Below are positions 28,133 to 38,634 of a stretch of DNA of 64,000 bases, piece after piece (position 1 is the first letter of the stretch; every line of letters begins with the position of its first letter). A model generated the notes under the pieces. That model saw only the letters and a program-made list of their open reading frames with translations, was not told the origin of the DNA and searched no databases. Origin of the DNA: Halodesulfovibrio sp. (lineage in GTDB: Bacteria > Desulfobacterota > Desulfovibrionia > Desulfovibrionales > Desulfovibrionaceae); assembly GCF_015482765.1 (NCBI RefSeq), contig NZ_JADMLB010000065.1:1-64000 (forward strand). The letters are read 5' to 3'. A program made the translations under genes and the position numbers.

Positions 28133-29107
28133 ATGCTCGCTTTCCTCATACGTCGCATTTCGCAGAGCGCTGTCGTTCTGCTCGTTATGTCCCTGCTGGT
28201 TTTTGTAGGCGTATTCTACATCGGTAACCCTATCGATATTCTGATTGCGCCAGATGCAACACCTGCAGAATACGCTCGTGCTGTACACGAGCTGGGACTG
28301 GATAAACCGCTGTGGGAACAGTACACCATTTTCCTGAAAGGTGCGCTGCACGGCGATTTTGGCAACTCTTTTGTATACAACGAACCTGCGCTTAAGGTTA
28401 TTCTTGATCGCCTTCCTGCTACATTGGAACTTGCCTTCACTGCTATGTTTATCGCTGTAATTTTTGGTATTCCGCTTGGCATGGTTGCCGGCATGAAAGC
28501 AAACCACTGGATAGGCAGAAACATCATGCGTTTCTCTATCCTTGGCTTCAGCCTGCCTACGTTCTGGGTAGGGCTCATGCTTATCATCATATTCTCTGTG
28601 CACTTAAACTGGCTCCCGTCAGGGGGACGCGGTGAAACGGTCATGCTGTTGGGCATACCGGTAAGCTTCCTCACACTTGGCGGTCTGGCACACCTCATAC
28701 TTCCAGCAACCAACCTTGCTTTGTTTAAAACCTCGCTCGCTATCCGACTTACCCGCGCCGGCGTGCAGGAAAACATGCAGATGGATTACGTTAAGTTTGC
28801 CCGCGCAAAAGGGTTATCTGAAACCCGCGTGATCGGGCTGCATGTAATGAAAAACATCATGATTCCGGTTGTTACTGTCCTCGGTATGGAGTTCGGCAGT
28901 CTCATTGCGTTTGCCGTTGTTACCGAAACCATTTTTGCATGGCCGGGAATGGGCAAACTGGTTATCGACTCCATCGGCGTTCTCGACCGCCCGATTATCG
29001 TAGCCTACCTGCTCATCACCGTAACAATGTTCATCATCATTAACCTGATTGTGGACATCCTGTACTCCATTCTTGACCCGCGCGTACGCCTCGGTCAGGA
29101 ACGTTAA
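28133..29107 (+). CDS. Peptide ABC transporter permease, DppB-like
   Basis: The 324-aa inner-membrane permease starts MLAFLIRRISQSAVVLLVMS, the DppB/OppB N-terminus, and has about six helices. The EAA-type coupling loop RAKGLSETRVIGLHVMKN contacts the ATPases. A frame extension to 28046 lacks a ribosome site and would precede the canonical N-terminus. It pairs with the DppC-like gene 16 bases downstream. Confidence 0.92.
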   Translation: MLAFLIRRISQSAVVLLVMSLLVFVGVFYIGNPIDILIAPDATPAEYARAVHELGLDKPLWEQYTIFLKGALHGDFGNSFVYNEPALKVILDRLPATLELAFTAMFIAVIFGIPLGMVAGMKANHWIGRNIMRFSILGFSLPTFWVGLMLIIIFSVHLNWLPSGGRGETVMLLGIPVSFLTLGGLAHLILPATNLALFKTSLAIRLTRAGVQENMQMDYVKFARAKGLSETRVIGLHVMKNIMIPVVTVLGMEFGSLIAFAVVTETIFAWPGMGKLVIDSIGVLDRPIIVAYLLITVTMFIIINLIVDILYSILDPRVRLGQER

Positions 29108-29123
29108 CCGCAAGGACTCTGAT

Positions 29124-30047
29124 ATGGCAGAACACACACAAGAAACTCTTGCTCAGGCTCCGGCGGTTCACGATGAGTCCCTGTTCCTGCAAGCAGTAAA
29201 AGAATTTTTCGAAAACCGCGTAGCGGCAATCGGTCTGGTCATTCTTATTGCCATGATCGCTGTTGCCCTTTTCGCACCGTATATCGCACCGCAAAACCCG
29301 TATGACCTTATGTCTATAGATATTATGGACGGCAAACTGGCTCCGGGTTCCAAATCATTCGATGAATCGGTAACCTACTGGATAGGTACTGACTCTCAAG
29401 GCCGTGATATGCTCAGCTCCATTCTGTACGGACTGCGCATTTCTCTCGGCGTAGGCGTGGTTTCAACCATTATTGCGCTTATTATCGGAGCGATAATCGG
29501 GCTTTGGGCTGCGTATATCGGTGGCAAAACTGACACCGTTATCATGCGTATCGTTGATCTTCAGCTCAGCTTTCCCGCAATCCTTGTAGCACTTATCCTG
29601 TTGGCAATTCTTGGAAAAGGTGTGGATAAAATTATTCTCGCCCTTATCCTTGTACAGTGGGCGTATTATGCTCGAGCTATCCGCTCAAACGTACTTGTTG
29701 AACGCGGCAAAGAATATGTAGAAGCGGCAAAATGCCTTGCATTACCGCAACGCAGAATCATGTTCTCACATGTACTGCCGAACTGTACTCCTGAACTTAT
29801 TGTAATCTCCACCGTTAAAGTAGCGAGTGCCATTGCACTTGAAGCAACTCTTTCATTCCTCGGTCTTGGTATGCCAATCACCGAACCGTCGTTGGGTCTG
29901 CTCATCTCTAACGGATTTAAATACCTGCAAAGCGGGTACTACTGGATCAGCTTCTACCCCGGTGTAGCGCTGCTTGTCCTTATCGTCAGCATCAACCTTG
30001 TTGGTGACAGATTACGTGATGTTTTGAACCCGAGGTTGAAACGATGA
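29124..30047 (+). CDS. Peptide ABC transporter permease, DppC-like
   Basis: The 307-aa permease has the extended DppC N-terminus, GTDSQGRDMLS at the first periplasmic loop and the coupling loop AAKCLALPQRRIMFSHVLPN. ATG at 29124 after AAGGA. Its end overlaps the next ATPase gene by 4 bases (ATGA), which indicates coupled translation within the operon. Confidence 0.92.
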   Translation: MAEHTQETLAQAPAVHDESLFLQAVKEFFENRVAAIGLVILIAMIAVALFAPYIAPQNPYDLMSIDIMDGKLAPGSKSFDESVTYWIGTDSQGRDMLSSILYGLRISLGVGVVSTIIALIIGAIIGLWAAYIGGKTDTVIMRIVDLQLSFPAILVALILLAILGKGVDKIILALILVQWAYYARAIRSNVLVERGKEYVEAAKCLALPQRRIMFSHVLPNCTPELIVISTVKVASAIALEATLSFLGLGMPITEPSLGLLISNGFKYLQSGYYWISFYPGVALLVLIVSINLVGDRLRDVLNPRLKR

Positions 30048-31009
30048 GCACTCCACTTCTTGAAATCAGCAATCTTAAAACACACTTTTTCACCCGCGCA
30101 GGTGTGGCAAAAGCTGTTAACGGCATTTCCCTCACCATTGAAAAAGGTGAAGTCGTCGGTATTGTCGGAGAATCCGGCAGTGGTAAATCAGTTACCGGCT
30201 TTTCAATTATGGGACTTGTTGACGAACCGGGACGCGTTGTCGGCGGTTCCATTAAGTTCAAAGGACGCGAACTGCTCACCCAGTCTGTAGAAGAATGGAG
30301 AAATTTCCGCGGAAACGAAGTCTCCATGATTTTTCAGGACCCTATGATGACCTTAAATCCGGTTCTGCGCATCGACACACAAATGATTGAAGCAGTCCGA
30401 TGTCATGAAAAAGTCAGCAAAGCTGAAGCTCGCAAACGAGCTATCGAAGCACTCGCAATGGTAGGCATTCCGTCTCCGGAAGAACGAGTAAAAGCGTACC
30501 CTCACCAATTTTCCGGTGGGATGCGCCAGCGAGTTGCCATTGCGACAGGACTTTTAAACCGTCCGGATCTCATCATCGCAGATGAACCGACAACAGCACT
30601 TGATGTAACCATTCAAAGCCAGATTCTCTCTGAGATGCAAAAGCTCTGCAAAAAAACAGGGATGTCTTTGATGTGGGTAACGCATGACCTTACCGTTATT
30701 GCAGGTCTCGCGAATCGCGTTGCTGTAATGTACGCAGGGAAGATTATTGAAGAAGGCGCTGTTGAAACCGTACTCGACAAGCCATTGCATCCGTATACAG
30801 AAGGGCTTGTCGGATCTGTACCGAGTCGTAACCACCGCGGCGAACCACTGTATCAGATTCCGGGTATGACCCCCTCACTGATTAATCTTCCAGAAGGCTG
30901 CTCTTTCCGTATGCGTTGTCCTAAAGCATCTGAAAAGTGCCATTGTGAACCGCCTGTAACAGAACTGGAAAACGGACGCCGCGTCCGCTGCTTCCACCCT
31001 AACCTGTAA
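30044..31009 (+). CDS. Peptide ABC transporter ATPase, DppD-like
   Basis: The 321-aa ATPase has Walker A GESGSGKS, signature FSGGMRQR and Walker B DLIIADEP. The C-terminal oligopeptide/dipeptide extension has the cysteine pattern [14 protein letters not shown], typical of the iron-sulfur-like motif in DppD/F. It works as a heterodimer with the next gene product. Confidence 0.93.
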   Translation: MSTPLLEISNLKTHFFTRAGVAKAVNGISLTIEKGEVVGIVGESGSGKSVTGFSIMGLVDEPGRVVGGSIKFKGRELLTQSVEEWRNFRGNEVSMIFQDPMMTLNPVLRIDTQMIEAVRCHEKVSKAEARKRAIEALAMVGIPSPEERVKAYPHQFSGGMRQRVAIATGLLNRPDLIIADEPTTALDVTIQSQILSEMQKLCKKTGMSLMWVTHDLTVIAGLANRVAVMYAGKIIEEGAVETVLDKPLHPYTEGLVGSVPSRNHRGEPLYQIPGMTPSLINLPEGCSFRMRCPKASEKCHCEPPVTELENGRRVRCFHPNL

Positions 31010-31027
31010 CCCGCACTGGAATACATT

Positions 31028-32035
31028 ATGAGCGATACCAATACACCATATCTTCGATGTGAAGGACTAAGCCGTGCTTTCGTGAAAAAGCTCGACTTGG
31101 CAGGACGTATTGCCCGTTCCCTTGGTTCCAAGCTTCGGGAAGAACGGGTACAGGCAGTTGATTCAGTAGACCTTTCAATCATGCCGGGTGAAGTTCTCGG
31201 TCTTGTTGGTGAGTCCGGTTGCGGCAAATCTACGCTTGGTCGTATGCTTTGCGGTATTCTTCCGCGCAGTGAAGGAAAAATCTACTACAAGGGGCAAGAC
31301 ATCGACACCCTGAAGGGTCAAGATCTCAAGGACTACAACGTCAATGTTCAAATGATCTTTCAGGACCCTTTTGCATCCCTTAACCCGCGTAAGCGTGTCA
31401 AAAATATTATCGGAGAGGCTCCGCTTTTCCATAAAATGACGACTGCTTCGGAACTTGATGAATATCTTGCTAAAGTTATGACCCGCTGCGGTCTTGACCC
31501 TTCATACACTCATAGATACCCGCACCAATTCTCAGGCGGACAACGTCAGAGAATCGGTATTGCAAGAGCCATGGCAGTTCAACCTGAGTGTCTTGTATGT
31601 GATGAATCTGTTGCGGCACTGGACGTTTCGATTCAAGCGCAGATCCTCAACCTCTTTATGGAACTCAGAAGCGAACTGAACCTTACCTGTCTTTTCATCA
31701 GTCATGACCTTGGGGTGGTTGAACACATCTCAGATAGAATTGCAGTAATGTATCTTGGTCGCGTAGTGGAGGTTGCTCCAGTTGAGGACATATTCAACGA
31801 TCCTTTCCACCCGTACACAAAAGCATTACTCGACGAAGTTCCTCGTCTGGACAAGCGAGGGGTAGACTTTACTCCTTTGGAAGGTGAAATTCCCTCCCCG
31901 CTTGATCCACCATCCGGCTGTCATTTCCATCCACGCTGCCCTCATGCAATGGATATTTGCAAAAAAGAGGCACCAGTGGACACTGAAATCGCACCGGGAC
32001 GTCGAACCTGCTGTCATCTCGCTACGATGCCATAA
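31028..32035 (+). CDS. Peptide ABC transporter ATPase, DppF-like
   Basis: The 335-aa ATPase has Walker A GESGCGKS, signature FSGGQRQR and Walker B CLVCDESVAALD. The C-terminal extension has CHFHPRCPHAMDICKK. It is the last gene of the operon and is followed by a strong terminator. Together with the preceding genes it makes a complete importer. Confidence 0.93.
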   Translation: MSDTNTPYLRCEGLSRAFVKKLDLAGRIARSLGSKLREERVQAVDSVDLSIMPGEVLGLVGESGCGKSTLGRMLCGILPRSEGKIYYKGQDIDTLKGQDLKDYNVNVQMIFQDPFASLNPRKRVKNIIGEAPLFHKMTTASELDEYLAKVMTRCGLDPSYTHRYPHQFSGGQRQRIGIARAMAVQPECLVCDESVAALDVSIQAQILNLFMELRSELNLTCLFISHDLGVVEHISDRIAVMYLGRVVEVAPVEDIFNDPFHPYTKALLDEVPRLDKRGVDFTPLEGEIPSPLDPPSGCHFHPRCPHAMDICKKEAPVDTEIAPGRRTCCHLATMP

Positions 32036-32079
32036 TCTATAATAAGCTCTGTTTGCTGAATAGCTTTCAAAAAAACAAA

Positions 32080-32109
32080 AAAGGCTCTGTAATAACAGAG
32101 CCTTTTTTT
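32080..32109 (+). terminator. Terminator of the peptide ABC operon
   Basis: AAAGGCTCTGT with ACAGAGCCTTT, loop AATA, followed by a long T-run. Confidence 0.95.
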
Positions 32110-32550
32110 ATTTAAAACAGTCTGCAAAAGCATACAGAATAGTTACTGCATATTTTCACTATTTATCTTTACTTCTACAAAGTATTACTCTCTTATCTTT
32201 TATAAAAAATCGAATTTCTAAAAGACAACCTTATACTTTTTTACATTTAGTTGTTTAATCAAACAGTCTATATATAATCAGTAAAAAGTCACGACATCCC
32301 TCATATATCGTGTTCTAAAGATAGAATTTTTTCTTCTCTTTTTTCATCTAAAGAAATGTAAAATTACGTCTGTTTCATTAAAGCAAACTGAATGTATTCC
32401 GAGAAGAATAGGTAGGCTTAAAACCATACTATGAGCACGGTAATTCATAAGAATATATGCACATTTTTGTAAACTTACCGTCATAGTACATTATTACAGA
32501 CGCCTTAATCTTGTAATGAATACTTATTGCCTCACCATATTGGAGGAACG
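32110..32550 (+). other. AT-rich gap before the chemoreceptor gene
   Basis: About 440 bases without a gene. It is very AT-rich and holds a partial dyad around GTTTAATCAAAC (near 32250). I looked for sigma28 and sigma54 promoters and found none convincing. The chemoreceptor promoter must lie here. Confidence 0.5.
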
Positions 32551-34680
32551 ATGCAGTTCAAGTCTCTAAAAATGAAACTTCTCTTAATCATTTCTGGATG
32601 CTCAATCGTATTCATAGGAGCGTTGTTAGCTGTAACGATTAATTTCACACGTACAGCTGCAATAGAGACCGCTCGAGTCATGACACAAGAAGCGGCAGAA
32701 AAACAAGCCCTGCTCGTTAAACGCGAGTTTGATGAAGGCTTTGCAGTTGCCCGCACTTTGGCAAACACAGTTGAGGGAGTCAGGACATATTCTGACAAAC
32801 CTGACCGAGAACATGTTGCCCGCATTATGCAGGAAATTGCTCAGAAACAGAGCAGACTGTACGGTGTTTGGATGGCAACGGAGCCTATGGCCTTTGACGG
32901 CGAAGACAGCCGTTACCAAAATGACGGTAGATTCAGCGCAGATGACGGCAGATTCATTCCATACTGGAGTAAATCCGACGGTGCTCTGGCACTCGCACCT
33001 TGTACTGACCTTAACGGGGCATGGTACACATACAGTCGGGATACCAGAGAAGAAGCTGCTACCATTGTAACTGAATACACAAGCACTGGTGGTTCTGTGT
33101 ACAGTGTATCCAGTTTATCTGCCCCTGTGATTGTCAACGGTAGCACCATCGGTGTCGTTGGCGTTGATCTTTCAGCAGGCTTCTTAACAAACATTGTAAA
33201 CAACATTGATGCCTTTAAAGGGCAATGCGTAATGACCTTAATTGCCTTTGACGGCAATATTCAGGCAGCTACACGCATGCCAGACCTCTTCGGTAAACCA
33301 TTTGCTTCAGTTGTTGAAGGTGGTGGAACACTGCTTTCAAAAGCTAAACGTGGCGAAGTTGCTGTTAGCGAAACAGACAAAGAGTTACGTGTTCTTGTTC
33401 CAGTTACTTTCGGGAAAGCACAAAAAAACTGGGTAGTTTCTCTGTCAGTGCCAATGGACGTAGTTCTTGCTGAAGCTAATGAAATTACCAAGACCCTCAT
33501 TATCACAGGAATTGCCGGCTTACTTGTAGCACTTGCTGGAATATACTATCTTGTAAGCATGATTTCCCGCCCGATTATCGATACTTCTTCCGTTATTTCA
33601 AAAATAGCTGAAGGCGATCTCACTGTCCGCTGTAATCCTAAAGGACAAGATGAAATTGCTGAAATGCAGAATGCAGTAAATAGTATGGCAGGAACGCTTG
33701 AAAAGAACATGAACGAAATTGAACAGAATATGAAAGAGGTTCAGTTACGTTCAGAAGAAGCTGAAAAGGCGACAGTCCGTGCAGAACAAGCACAGGAAGA
33801 AGCAGCTCAGGCGCACCGCAATGGTCAGCTTGCTGCTGCTGAACAGCTTGAAGTTCTGGTTCAAAACCTGACAAACGTTTCATCTGACCTTTCAACGCAG
33901 GTTCGCACTACGTCAGAAGGTGTAGAACAGCAAGATTCCCGTAACAGTGAAACTGCAACTGCCATGGAAGAAATGAACAGTACAATTCTAGAAGTAGCTC
34001 GAAACGCATCTGAAGCTGCTTCAAGTGTTGAAACTGTATACCACGAAGCACAGTCTGGTCTTGAAGTCGTAGGCAAGTCAGTCTCTACCATTCAAAATGT
34101 GTACACCTTAAGTGAACAGTTGAAGGTCGAAATGGGAGAGCTCGGCGGACAGGTTGAATCTATCAGTGATATCTTAAATGTAATTAGCGACATTGCTGAC
34201 CAGACAAACCTTCTGGCACTTAACGCTGCGATTGAGGCCGCCCGTGCCGGTGATGCTGGCCGCGGATTTGCGGTTGTTGCGGATGAAGTCCGTAAGCTTG
34301 CAGAAAACACAATGGAAGCGACCAGCAAAGTCGGTAATGCAATCCAGACAATTCAATCCGGCACACAGCAGAATATTGACGCCATGACAAACACTGCTAA
34401 TGCTGTTGAAGAAGCCACTAAACTTGTTACAGAGTCCGGTGATGCTTTTGATAGAATTGTTTCTAAGGTAACTCCTGCAACAGATCAGGTTCGAGCCATT
34501 GCCACGGCTGCAGAACAACAGTCTGCTGCAAGTGAGGAAATCACTCAGGCAATCGACGAAATCAGCCATATCTCAACTGTTACAGCAAAAAAAATGCAAG
34601 AGGCAGAACATTCAGTAAATACTCTTTCTGGTGTTTCTGATTCTCTGAAAGATATGATGCACAGCCTGCAACAAGGCTAG
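32551..34680 (+). CDS. Methyl-accepting chemotaxis protein with dCache-type sensor
   Basis: The 709-aa receptor has TM1 (about 9-31), a periplasmic double-Cache-like region (about 35-310, with [16 protein letters not shown] and [15 protein letters not shown]) and TM2 (about 315-337). A HAMP domain, a coiled-coil linker and the signalling hairpin follow, with the tip [20 protein letters not shown]. It should signal to CheA/CheW. The ATG at 32551 follows TTGGAGG. Small molecules such as amino acids are typical dCache ligands; its ligand is unknown. No CheR-binding pentapeptide is visible at the C-terminus. Confidence 0.93.
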   Translation: MQFKSLKMKLLLIISGCSIVFIGALLAVTINFTRTAAIETARVMTQEAAEKQALLVKREFDEGFAVARTLANTVEGVRTYSDKPDREHVARIMQEIAQKQSRLYGVWMATEPMAFDGEDSRYQNDGRFSADDGRFIPYWSKSDGALALAPCTDLNGAWYTYSRDTREEAATIVTEYTSTGGSVYSVSSLSAPVIVNGSTIGVVGVDLSAGFLTNIVNNIDAFKGQCVMTLIAFDGNIQAATRMPDLFGKPFASVVEGGGTLLSKAKRGEVAVSETDKELRVLVPVTFGKAQKNWVVSLSVPMDVVLAEANEITKTLIITGIAGLLVALAGIYYLVSMISRPIIDTSSVISKIAEGDLTVRCNPKGQDEIAEMQNAVNSMAGTLEKNMNEIEQNMKEVQLRSEEAEKATVRAEQAQEEAAQAHRNGQLAAAEQLEVLVQNLTNVSSDLSTQVRTTSEGVEQQDSRNSETATAMEEMNSTILEVARNASEAASSVETVYHEAQSGLEVVGKSVSTIQNVYTLSEQLKVEMGELGGQVESISDILNVISDIADQTNLLALNAAIEAARAGDAGRGFAVVADEVRKLAENTMEATSKVGNAIQTIQSGTQQNIDAMTNTANAVEEATKLVTESGDAFDRIVSKVTPATDQVRAIATAAEQQSAASEEITQAIDEISHISTVTAKKMQEAEHSVNTLSGVSDSLKDMMHSLQQG

Positions 34681-34690
34681 ACAACACAAT

Positions 34691-34723
34691 AAAAAGCCCC
34701 TGTTTATTAAACAGGGGCTTTTT
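34691..34723 (+). terminator. Terminator of the chemoreceptor gene
   Basis: AAAAGCCCCTGTTT/AAACAGGGGCTTTT, a 14-bp stem with a 3-base loop and flanking A/T runs. Active in both directions in principle. Confidence 0.95.
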
Positions 34724-34864
34724 ATTGTTGTTTTACCCCGTGCAACGGGATCACAAACAACACCTCTCATAGAAACACCACCCTCGAAAGATTCAAGGTT
34801 CAGTTTCAAGCTATACACTTCTCAAAAATTCACTGATCTCACTGAGTACCCCTACCAACCTAAT

Positions 34865-36307
34865 CTAGGTTCGTTGCTCCGCCTGCTCTTTTGCAAGCCG
34901 CCCAATGGTCTCCAACCCAGCTCGCATGTCATCATTCCAGAAGCCTACACACGACAACCGAATAAAGTTTGTGAAACTGTCACTGGTGGAAAAAATCGCA
35001 CCGGGAGCTATGCTAATCTTATGTTTCTTCACATCAAAAAAGAGCTTTGTTCCATCTAACTGTTTAGGAAGTTCCACCCACAACACGCCGCCGCCTTTGG
35101 GCTGTGTAGCGCGTGTACCTTTTGGAAAATACTCCGGTAAATACTGCTGCATAACAGCTCGTTGATTACGAATACATGTTCTTAGCTTGCGCAGATGTCG
35201 GTCATACATACCTTCTTCAAGGTATTTACCAACTGCCAGTTGCGTTGGTGTAGAACAGGAGACATTAGTCGTTGCCTTTATCTCCATTGCTTTTTCCAGT
35301 TTCTTTCCTGGAATCATATACCCCACACGAAAACCGGGGGAAATCGTTTTCGAAAATGAAGAGCAATGGATAATATTCCCAGTCTTGTCGTACGACTTCA
35401 ACGGCAATGGACGACTATCTGTATCGCAGTACAGATCGCCGGAAACATCATCTTCAATAAGCGGAATAGAGTACGATTCGCATAGCTCAACAATTTCCCG
35501 TTTCACCTCATCCGGAATAAGCGCCCCATCAGGATTATTAAAGTTAGGCGCAAGAATACATGCTGCAATATCAAAACGGGAAAAGGCTCTATCTAAATCC
35601 CGTGGAGAAACACCATTCGTCGGACACGATGCAACTTCAATGGCCCGCAATCCGAGATTCTCTAATAGTTGTAGAAAACAAAAATAAGTTGGTGACTGAA
35701 TAACTACATTATCACCAGGTCGAGTTGTTGAACGCAGAGCAAGATACAAAGCTTCCATGGCACCAAATGTGATCAAAACATCATTCGCAGTAACTCTGCT
35801 CCCATGCTCCTGCATTCGCCAGCTGATCTGCTGACGTAATAACGGATTTCCTTGAATAGACTCATATCCCATCACGTCCTGACCATGAGATCGCAACACT
35901 GAATTCATAATTCGAGCCAGCGCCTTATGAGGAAGCAATGAGCTGTCAGCACAAATACAGCCGAATGGCAGCATGTCCTTTTCCCCGACAATTCCCAGTA
36001 CAGTCTGAATCAGTTGAGTTCGGCTCAACTTGCCCATCTGAACATCGTGCTCCGGTGATGCTGGGATAGGTAGATGCGGTACAGTCTGGCGCACATAATA
36101 TCCGGAACGAGGACGAGCCTCGATAATCCCCTTCTTCTCAAGCTCCATATATGCATGCGTTACAGTGGCCAGAGATACATGCATTTTTTGGCTGACGTCA
36201 CGTAAAGACGGTAATTTTTCACCAACACCGAACCGACCTGATTCAATCATATCCAATAAATAATGCTCTAGATTTTGGTATTTAAAATCCTTTGAAACCA
36301 CTTGCAT
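34865..36307 (-). CDS. MocR-type regulator (GntR HTH fused to aminotransferase-like domain)
   Basis: A 480-aa one-component regulator. The N-terminal GntR winged helix (LPSLRDVSQKMHVSLATVTHAYMELEKKGII) is joined to a fold-type I PLP domain with the Schiff-base lysine in SSFSKTISPGFRVGY. MocR proteins use PLP as sensor or cofactor rather than as catalyst. The gene is divergent from azlCD across a 122-base promoter region containing several CTGT/ACAG half-sites, so azlCD is the probable target. Confidence 0.92.
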   Translation of the reverse strand: MQVVSKDFKYQNLEHYLLDMIESGRFGVGEKLPSLRDVSQKMHVSLATVTHAYMELEKKGIIEARPRSGYYVRQTVPHLPIPASPEHDVQMGKLSRTQLIQTVLGIVGEKDMLPFGCICADSSLLPHKALARIMNSVLRSHGQDVMGYESIQGNPLLRQQISWRMQEHGSRVTANDVLITFGAMEALYLALRSTTRPGDNVVIQSPTYFCFLQLLENLGLRAIEVASCPTNGVSPRDLDRAFSRFDIAACILAPNFNNPDGALIPDEVKREIVELCESYSIPLIEDDVSGDLYCDTDSRPLPLKSYDKTGNIIHCSSFSKTISPGFRVGYMIPGKKLEKAMEIKATTNVSCSTPTQLAVGKYLEEGMYDRHLRKLRTCIRNQRAVMQQYLPEYFPKGTRATQPKGGGVLWVELPKQLDGTKLFFDVKKHKISIAPGAIFSTSDSFTNFIRLSCVGFWNDDMRAGLETIGRLAKEQAEQRT

Positions 36308-36429
36308 ATGTACACCTGTCTATTTTTGCTAATCTGTACTTATCGTTTTTTGTAAAAACTGCATCTGTTATGTTGTCAGAATTCATGTTTCAATTCAAGA
36401 AGATTGAAACGCACAGGAAGGAAACTACA

Positions 36430-37167
36430 ATGCCAAGTGAAGTAATTGAAAACACACCCCAAACATCCTGTTATGCAAAAAACAGGACACGCTCAGAGAT
36501 AATGGATGGATTTAAGCAGGCAATACCAATTATTGTCGGCTTTATCCCTGTGGGCTTTACATTCGGCGTTCTGGCAACCAAAAATGGTTTACCGGGACAC
36601 CTTACAGTGCTCATGTCATTTCTAGTTTTGGCAGGCTCCTCGCAGTTCATTGCAATCAGCCTGTTTGCGGCCTCTATGTCGCCAATTACCATTATTGTAA
36701 CAACTTTTATTGTAAACCTGCGACACTTCCTCATGTCCGCGGCAATTGCTCCGCATTTATCAAAAATGCCGATGCTCCGAAAACTCATGTTCAGTTTTCA
36801 ACTAATTGACGAAACCTTTGCTATCCATATGGCGAATATCGATCGAAATAATTTCGGCGAAGCACAAGCCATCACACTGAACTGCATAGCCCATTTCTGC
36901 TGGACAGCTGGTACTGCAATTGGTGTCTGCGGATCGCATCTTATTGCAGATATTAAACCCCTTGGTTTCGACTATGCCCTGCCTGCAATGTTTGTAGTGC
37001 TGCTCATCTGGCAAATAAAATCCAATATGCACGCAATGGTTGCAGCCATTTCTGCATGCACTGCCGTCGGGTTATATCTGGCAGGAGCCCAACAGCTTTG
37101 TGTCATTCTCGCCTCAATTTTCGGAGCAACAGCAGGAGTTGTATTATGCACTATTCGCAAGAAATAA
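36430..37167 (+). CDS. azlC: AzlC, branched-chain amino acid exporter large subunit
   Basis: The 245-aa protein with about five to six helices carries the AzlC features IPIIVGFIPVGFTFGVLA, VLAGSSQF and NLRHFLMSAA. AzlC and AzlD form an exporter for branched-chain amino acids and analogues. The ATG at 36430 follows AGGAAGG; an upstream frame extension is disregarded. It overlaps azlD by 22 bases. Confidence 0.92.
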   Translation: MPSEVIENTPQTSCYAKNRTRSEIMDGFKQAIPIIVGFIPVGFTFGVLATKNGLPGHLTVLMSFLVLAGSSQFIAISLFAASMSPITIIVTTFIVNLRHFLMSAAIAPHLSKMPMLRKLMFSFQLIDETFAIHMANIDRNNFGEAQAITLNCIAHFCWTAGTAIGVCGSHLIADIKPLGFDYALPAMFVVLLIWQIKSNMHAMVAAISACTAVGLYLAGAQQLCVILASIFGATAGVVLCTIRKK

Positions 37168-37481
37168 TTATACTGACGATTATCGGCATGATGGCAGTTA
37201 CGTACATACCGCGCCTGTTGCCCATAGCGCTGTTATCCAAAAAACAGTTTCCAGAGGTTATCACTCAGTGGCTGGCATACGTTCCGGCAGCAATTTTAAG
37301 TGCGCTCTTAGCGCCATCACTTTTCATAAAAGATGGCGAGTTCTCTTTGTCTTTCGACAATATGTACCTTTGGGCAGCCATTCCTGTTTTTTTTGTAGCT
37401 ATTAAAACAAAAAGCTTTTTCGGGACAATCCTTACCGGAATGATTGTTATTGCCGCATGGCGTTACCTGCTGGCCATGTAG
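37146..37481 (+). CDS. azlD: AzlD, branched-chain amino acid exporter small subunit
   Basis: The 111-aa protein with three to four helices shows the AzlD pattern MMAVTYIPRLLPI and WLAYVPAAILSALLAP. The ATG lies inside the azlC end, which implies translational coupling. The two subunits work together in the inner membrane. Confidence 0.92.
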   Translation: MHYSQEIIILTIIGMMAVTYIPRLLPIALLSKKQFPEVITQWLAYVPAAILSALLAPSLFIKDGEFSLSFDNMYLWAAIPVFFVAIKTKSFFGTILTGMIVIAAWRYLLAM

Positions 37482-37611
37482 CCATCTTAACGTTTGTTAT
37501 TTGTTCCATGCGGCATAATTGTAACGACTCATCAAGCATTAGGCTTCCTTCAATTCCATTCGTTCTGACTTGATAGCAATACCTCTTGCCTGACTTATGT
37601 CGTTACAACTT

Positions 37612-37644
37612 AAAGCCTTGCCATCTGATGGCAGGGCTTTTTTT
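37612..37644 (+). terminator. Terminator of azlCD
   Basis: Stem AAAGCC-T-TGCCA / TGGCA-G-GGCTTT with a G-T pair, loop of five, then T-run. The rest of the gap 37482-37868 holds only the TetR promoter region. Confidence 0.88.
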
Positions 37645-37805
37645 GTGACCACTGTCAACCTTCTATATAAACGATCACTTTCTACATATTTTTCACGACA
37701 AACAAATAGACAATAACATTAGTTAGATAAAACACCCTCCATATTTTCCCAAACAACGTGCTTGACTTTATTTTTAGCTTTCCGTTAGGAGTATTACTCA
37801 CAAAG

Positions 37806-37818
37806 TGACTGACGGTCA
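37806..37818. promoter_or_regulatory. TetR-type operator candidate
   Basis: TGACTGACGGTCA, a TGAC...GTCA dyad resembling operators of TetR efflux regulators, located 50 bases before the TetR start and just downstream of TTGACT (37757-37768 region). Probably autoregulatory. Confidence 0.5.
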
Positions 37819-37868
37819 TTTTATGAACATAAATTCATTTTCAAGTAATCTTATAAAGAACACAGACT

Positions 37869-38471
37869 GTGAACGATAAAATAACTAGAAAACAAAGGGC
37901 AGAACAACTGACACGCCATGCAATTCTATCCAGTAGTGTCGTCGTGCTTCAAAAACACGGACTGAAGAATTTCACTATGGATAAAGTTGCAGAAGAGGCA
38001 GAACTCGCAAAGGGTTCTTTGTATAGGTACTTCAAGAATAAGAATGAGCTCATTTTATCTGCAGCCGACCACTGCTTTGAGCCATTATGCGAGGATATTC
38101 GTAAGATTTTTGCAAGTACCATCAGCCCTATTGAAAAACTTGAACAATATGTTGCGGCTTCCTACCGCCATACAGAACAAAATAAAAAACTGTTTTACGA
38201 CATTAAAACAGTTCTCCTCACTCAACTTGAGAAGGAATTTAACGATAGAACATCTGGCTATTGGGAAACAATAGACATAATTTCTCAAACTTTTCAGGAC
38301 GGAATTAACCAAAACTTGCTCCGCCCAATGGATACAAATAAAGTTGCCATATTCTTCATCGACTCCATTGACCGAGCCATGATTCGAAGAATTATTACAA
38401 CAGTTGATGACTCTGCTGAAGATGATGCCCGTGAATTACTCAAGATCTACCTGCACGGGCTGGCACTCTAA
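37869..38471 (+). CDS. TetR/AcrR-family transcriptional regulator
   Basis: The 200-aa protein has a TetR HTH with TMDKVAEEAELAKGSLYRYFKNKNELILSA split over residues 30-60 and a helical ligand domain. The only start that keeps the HTH at its normal position is GTG at 37869, with a weak ribosome site. There is no adjacent efflux or enzyme gene on the same strand. Targets are therefore unknown. Confidence 0.83.
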   Translation: MNDKITRKQRAEQLTRHAILSSSVVVLQKHGLKNFTMDKVAEEAELAKGSLYRYFKNKNELILSAADHCFEPLCEDIRKIFASTISPIEKLEQYVAASYRHTEQNKKLFYDIKTVLLTQLEKEFNDRTSGYWETIDIISQTFQDGINQNLLRPMDTNKVAIFFIDSIDRAMIRRIITTVDDSAEDDARELLKIYLHGLAL

Positions 38472-38634
38472 CAACTGAAACATACATTTCGGTGCGGCAT
38501 GACCACTGCACTGTTTTAGCCTTTGAGTCGAAAAGTAGGACAGTTACCTCTTTTCTCGTATTCACCACTGACCTTGAATACCGTAAGGCTACGGATGACA
38601 CACACTTTATCTTTTACTTTAGTTGGAACTACAC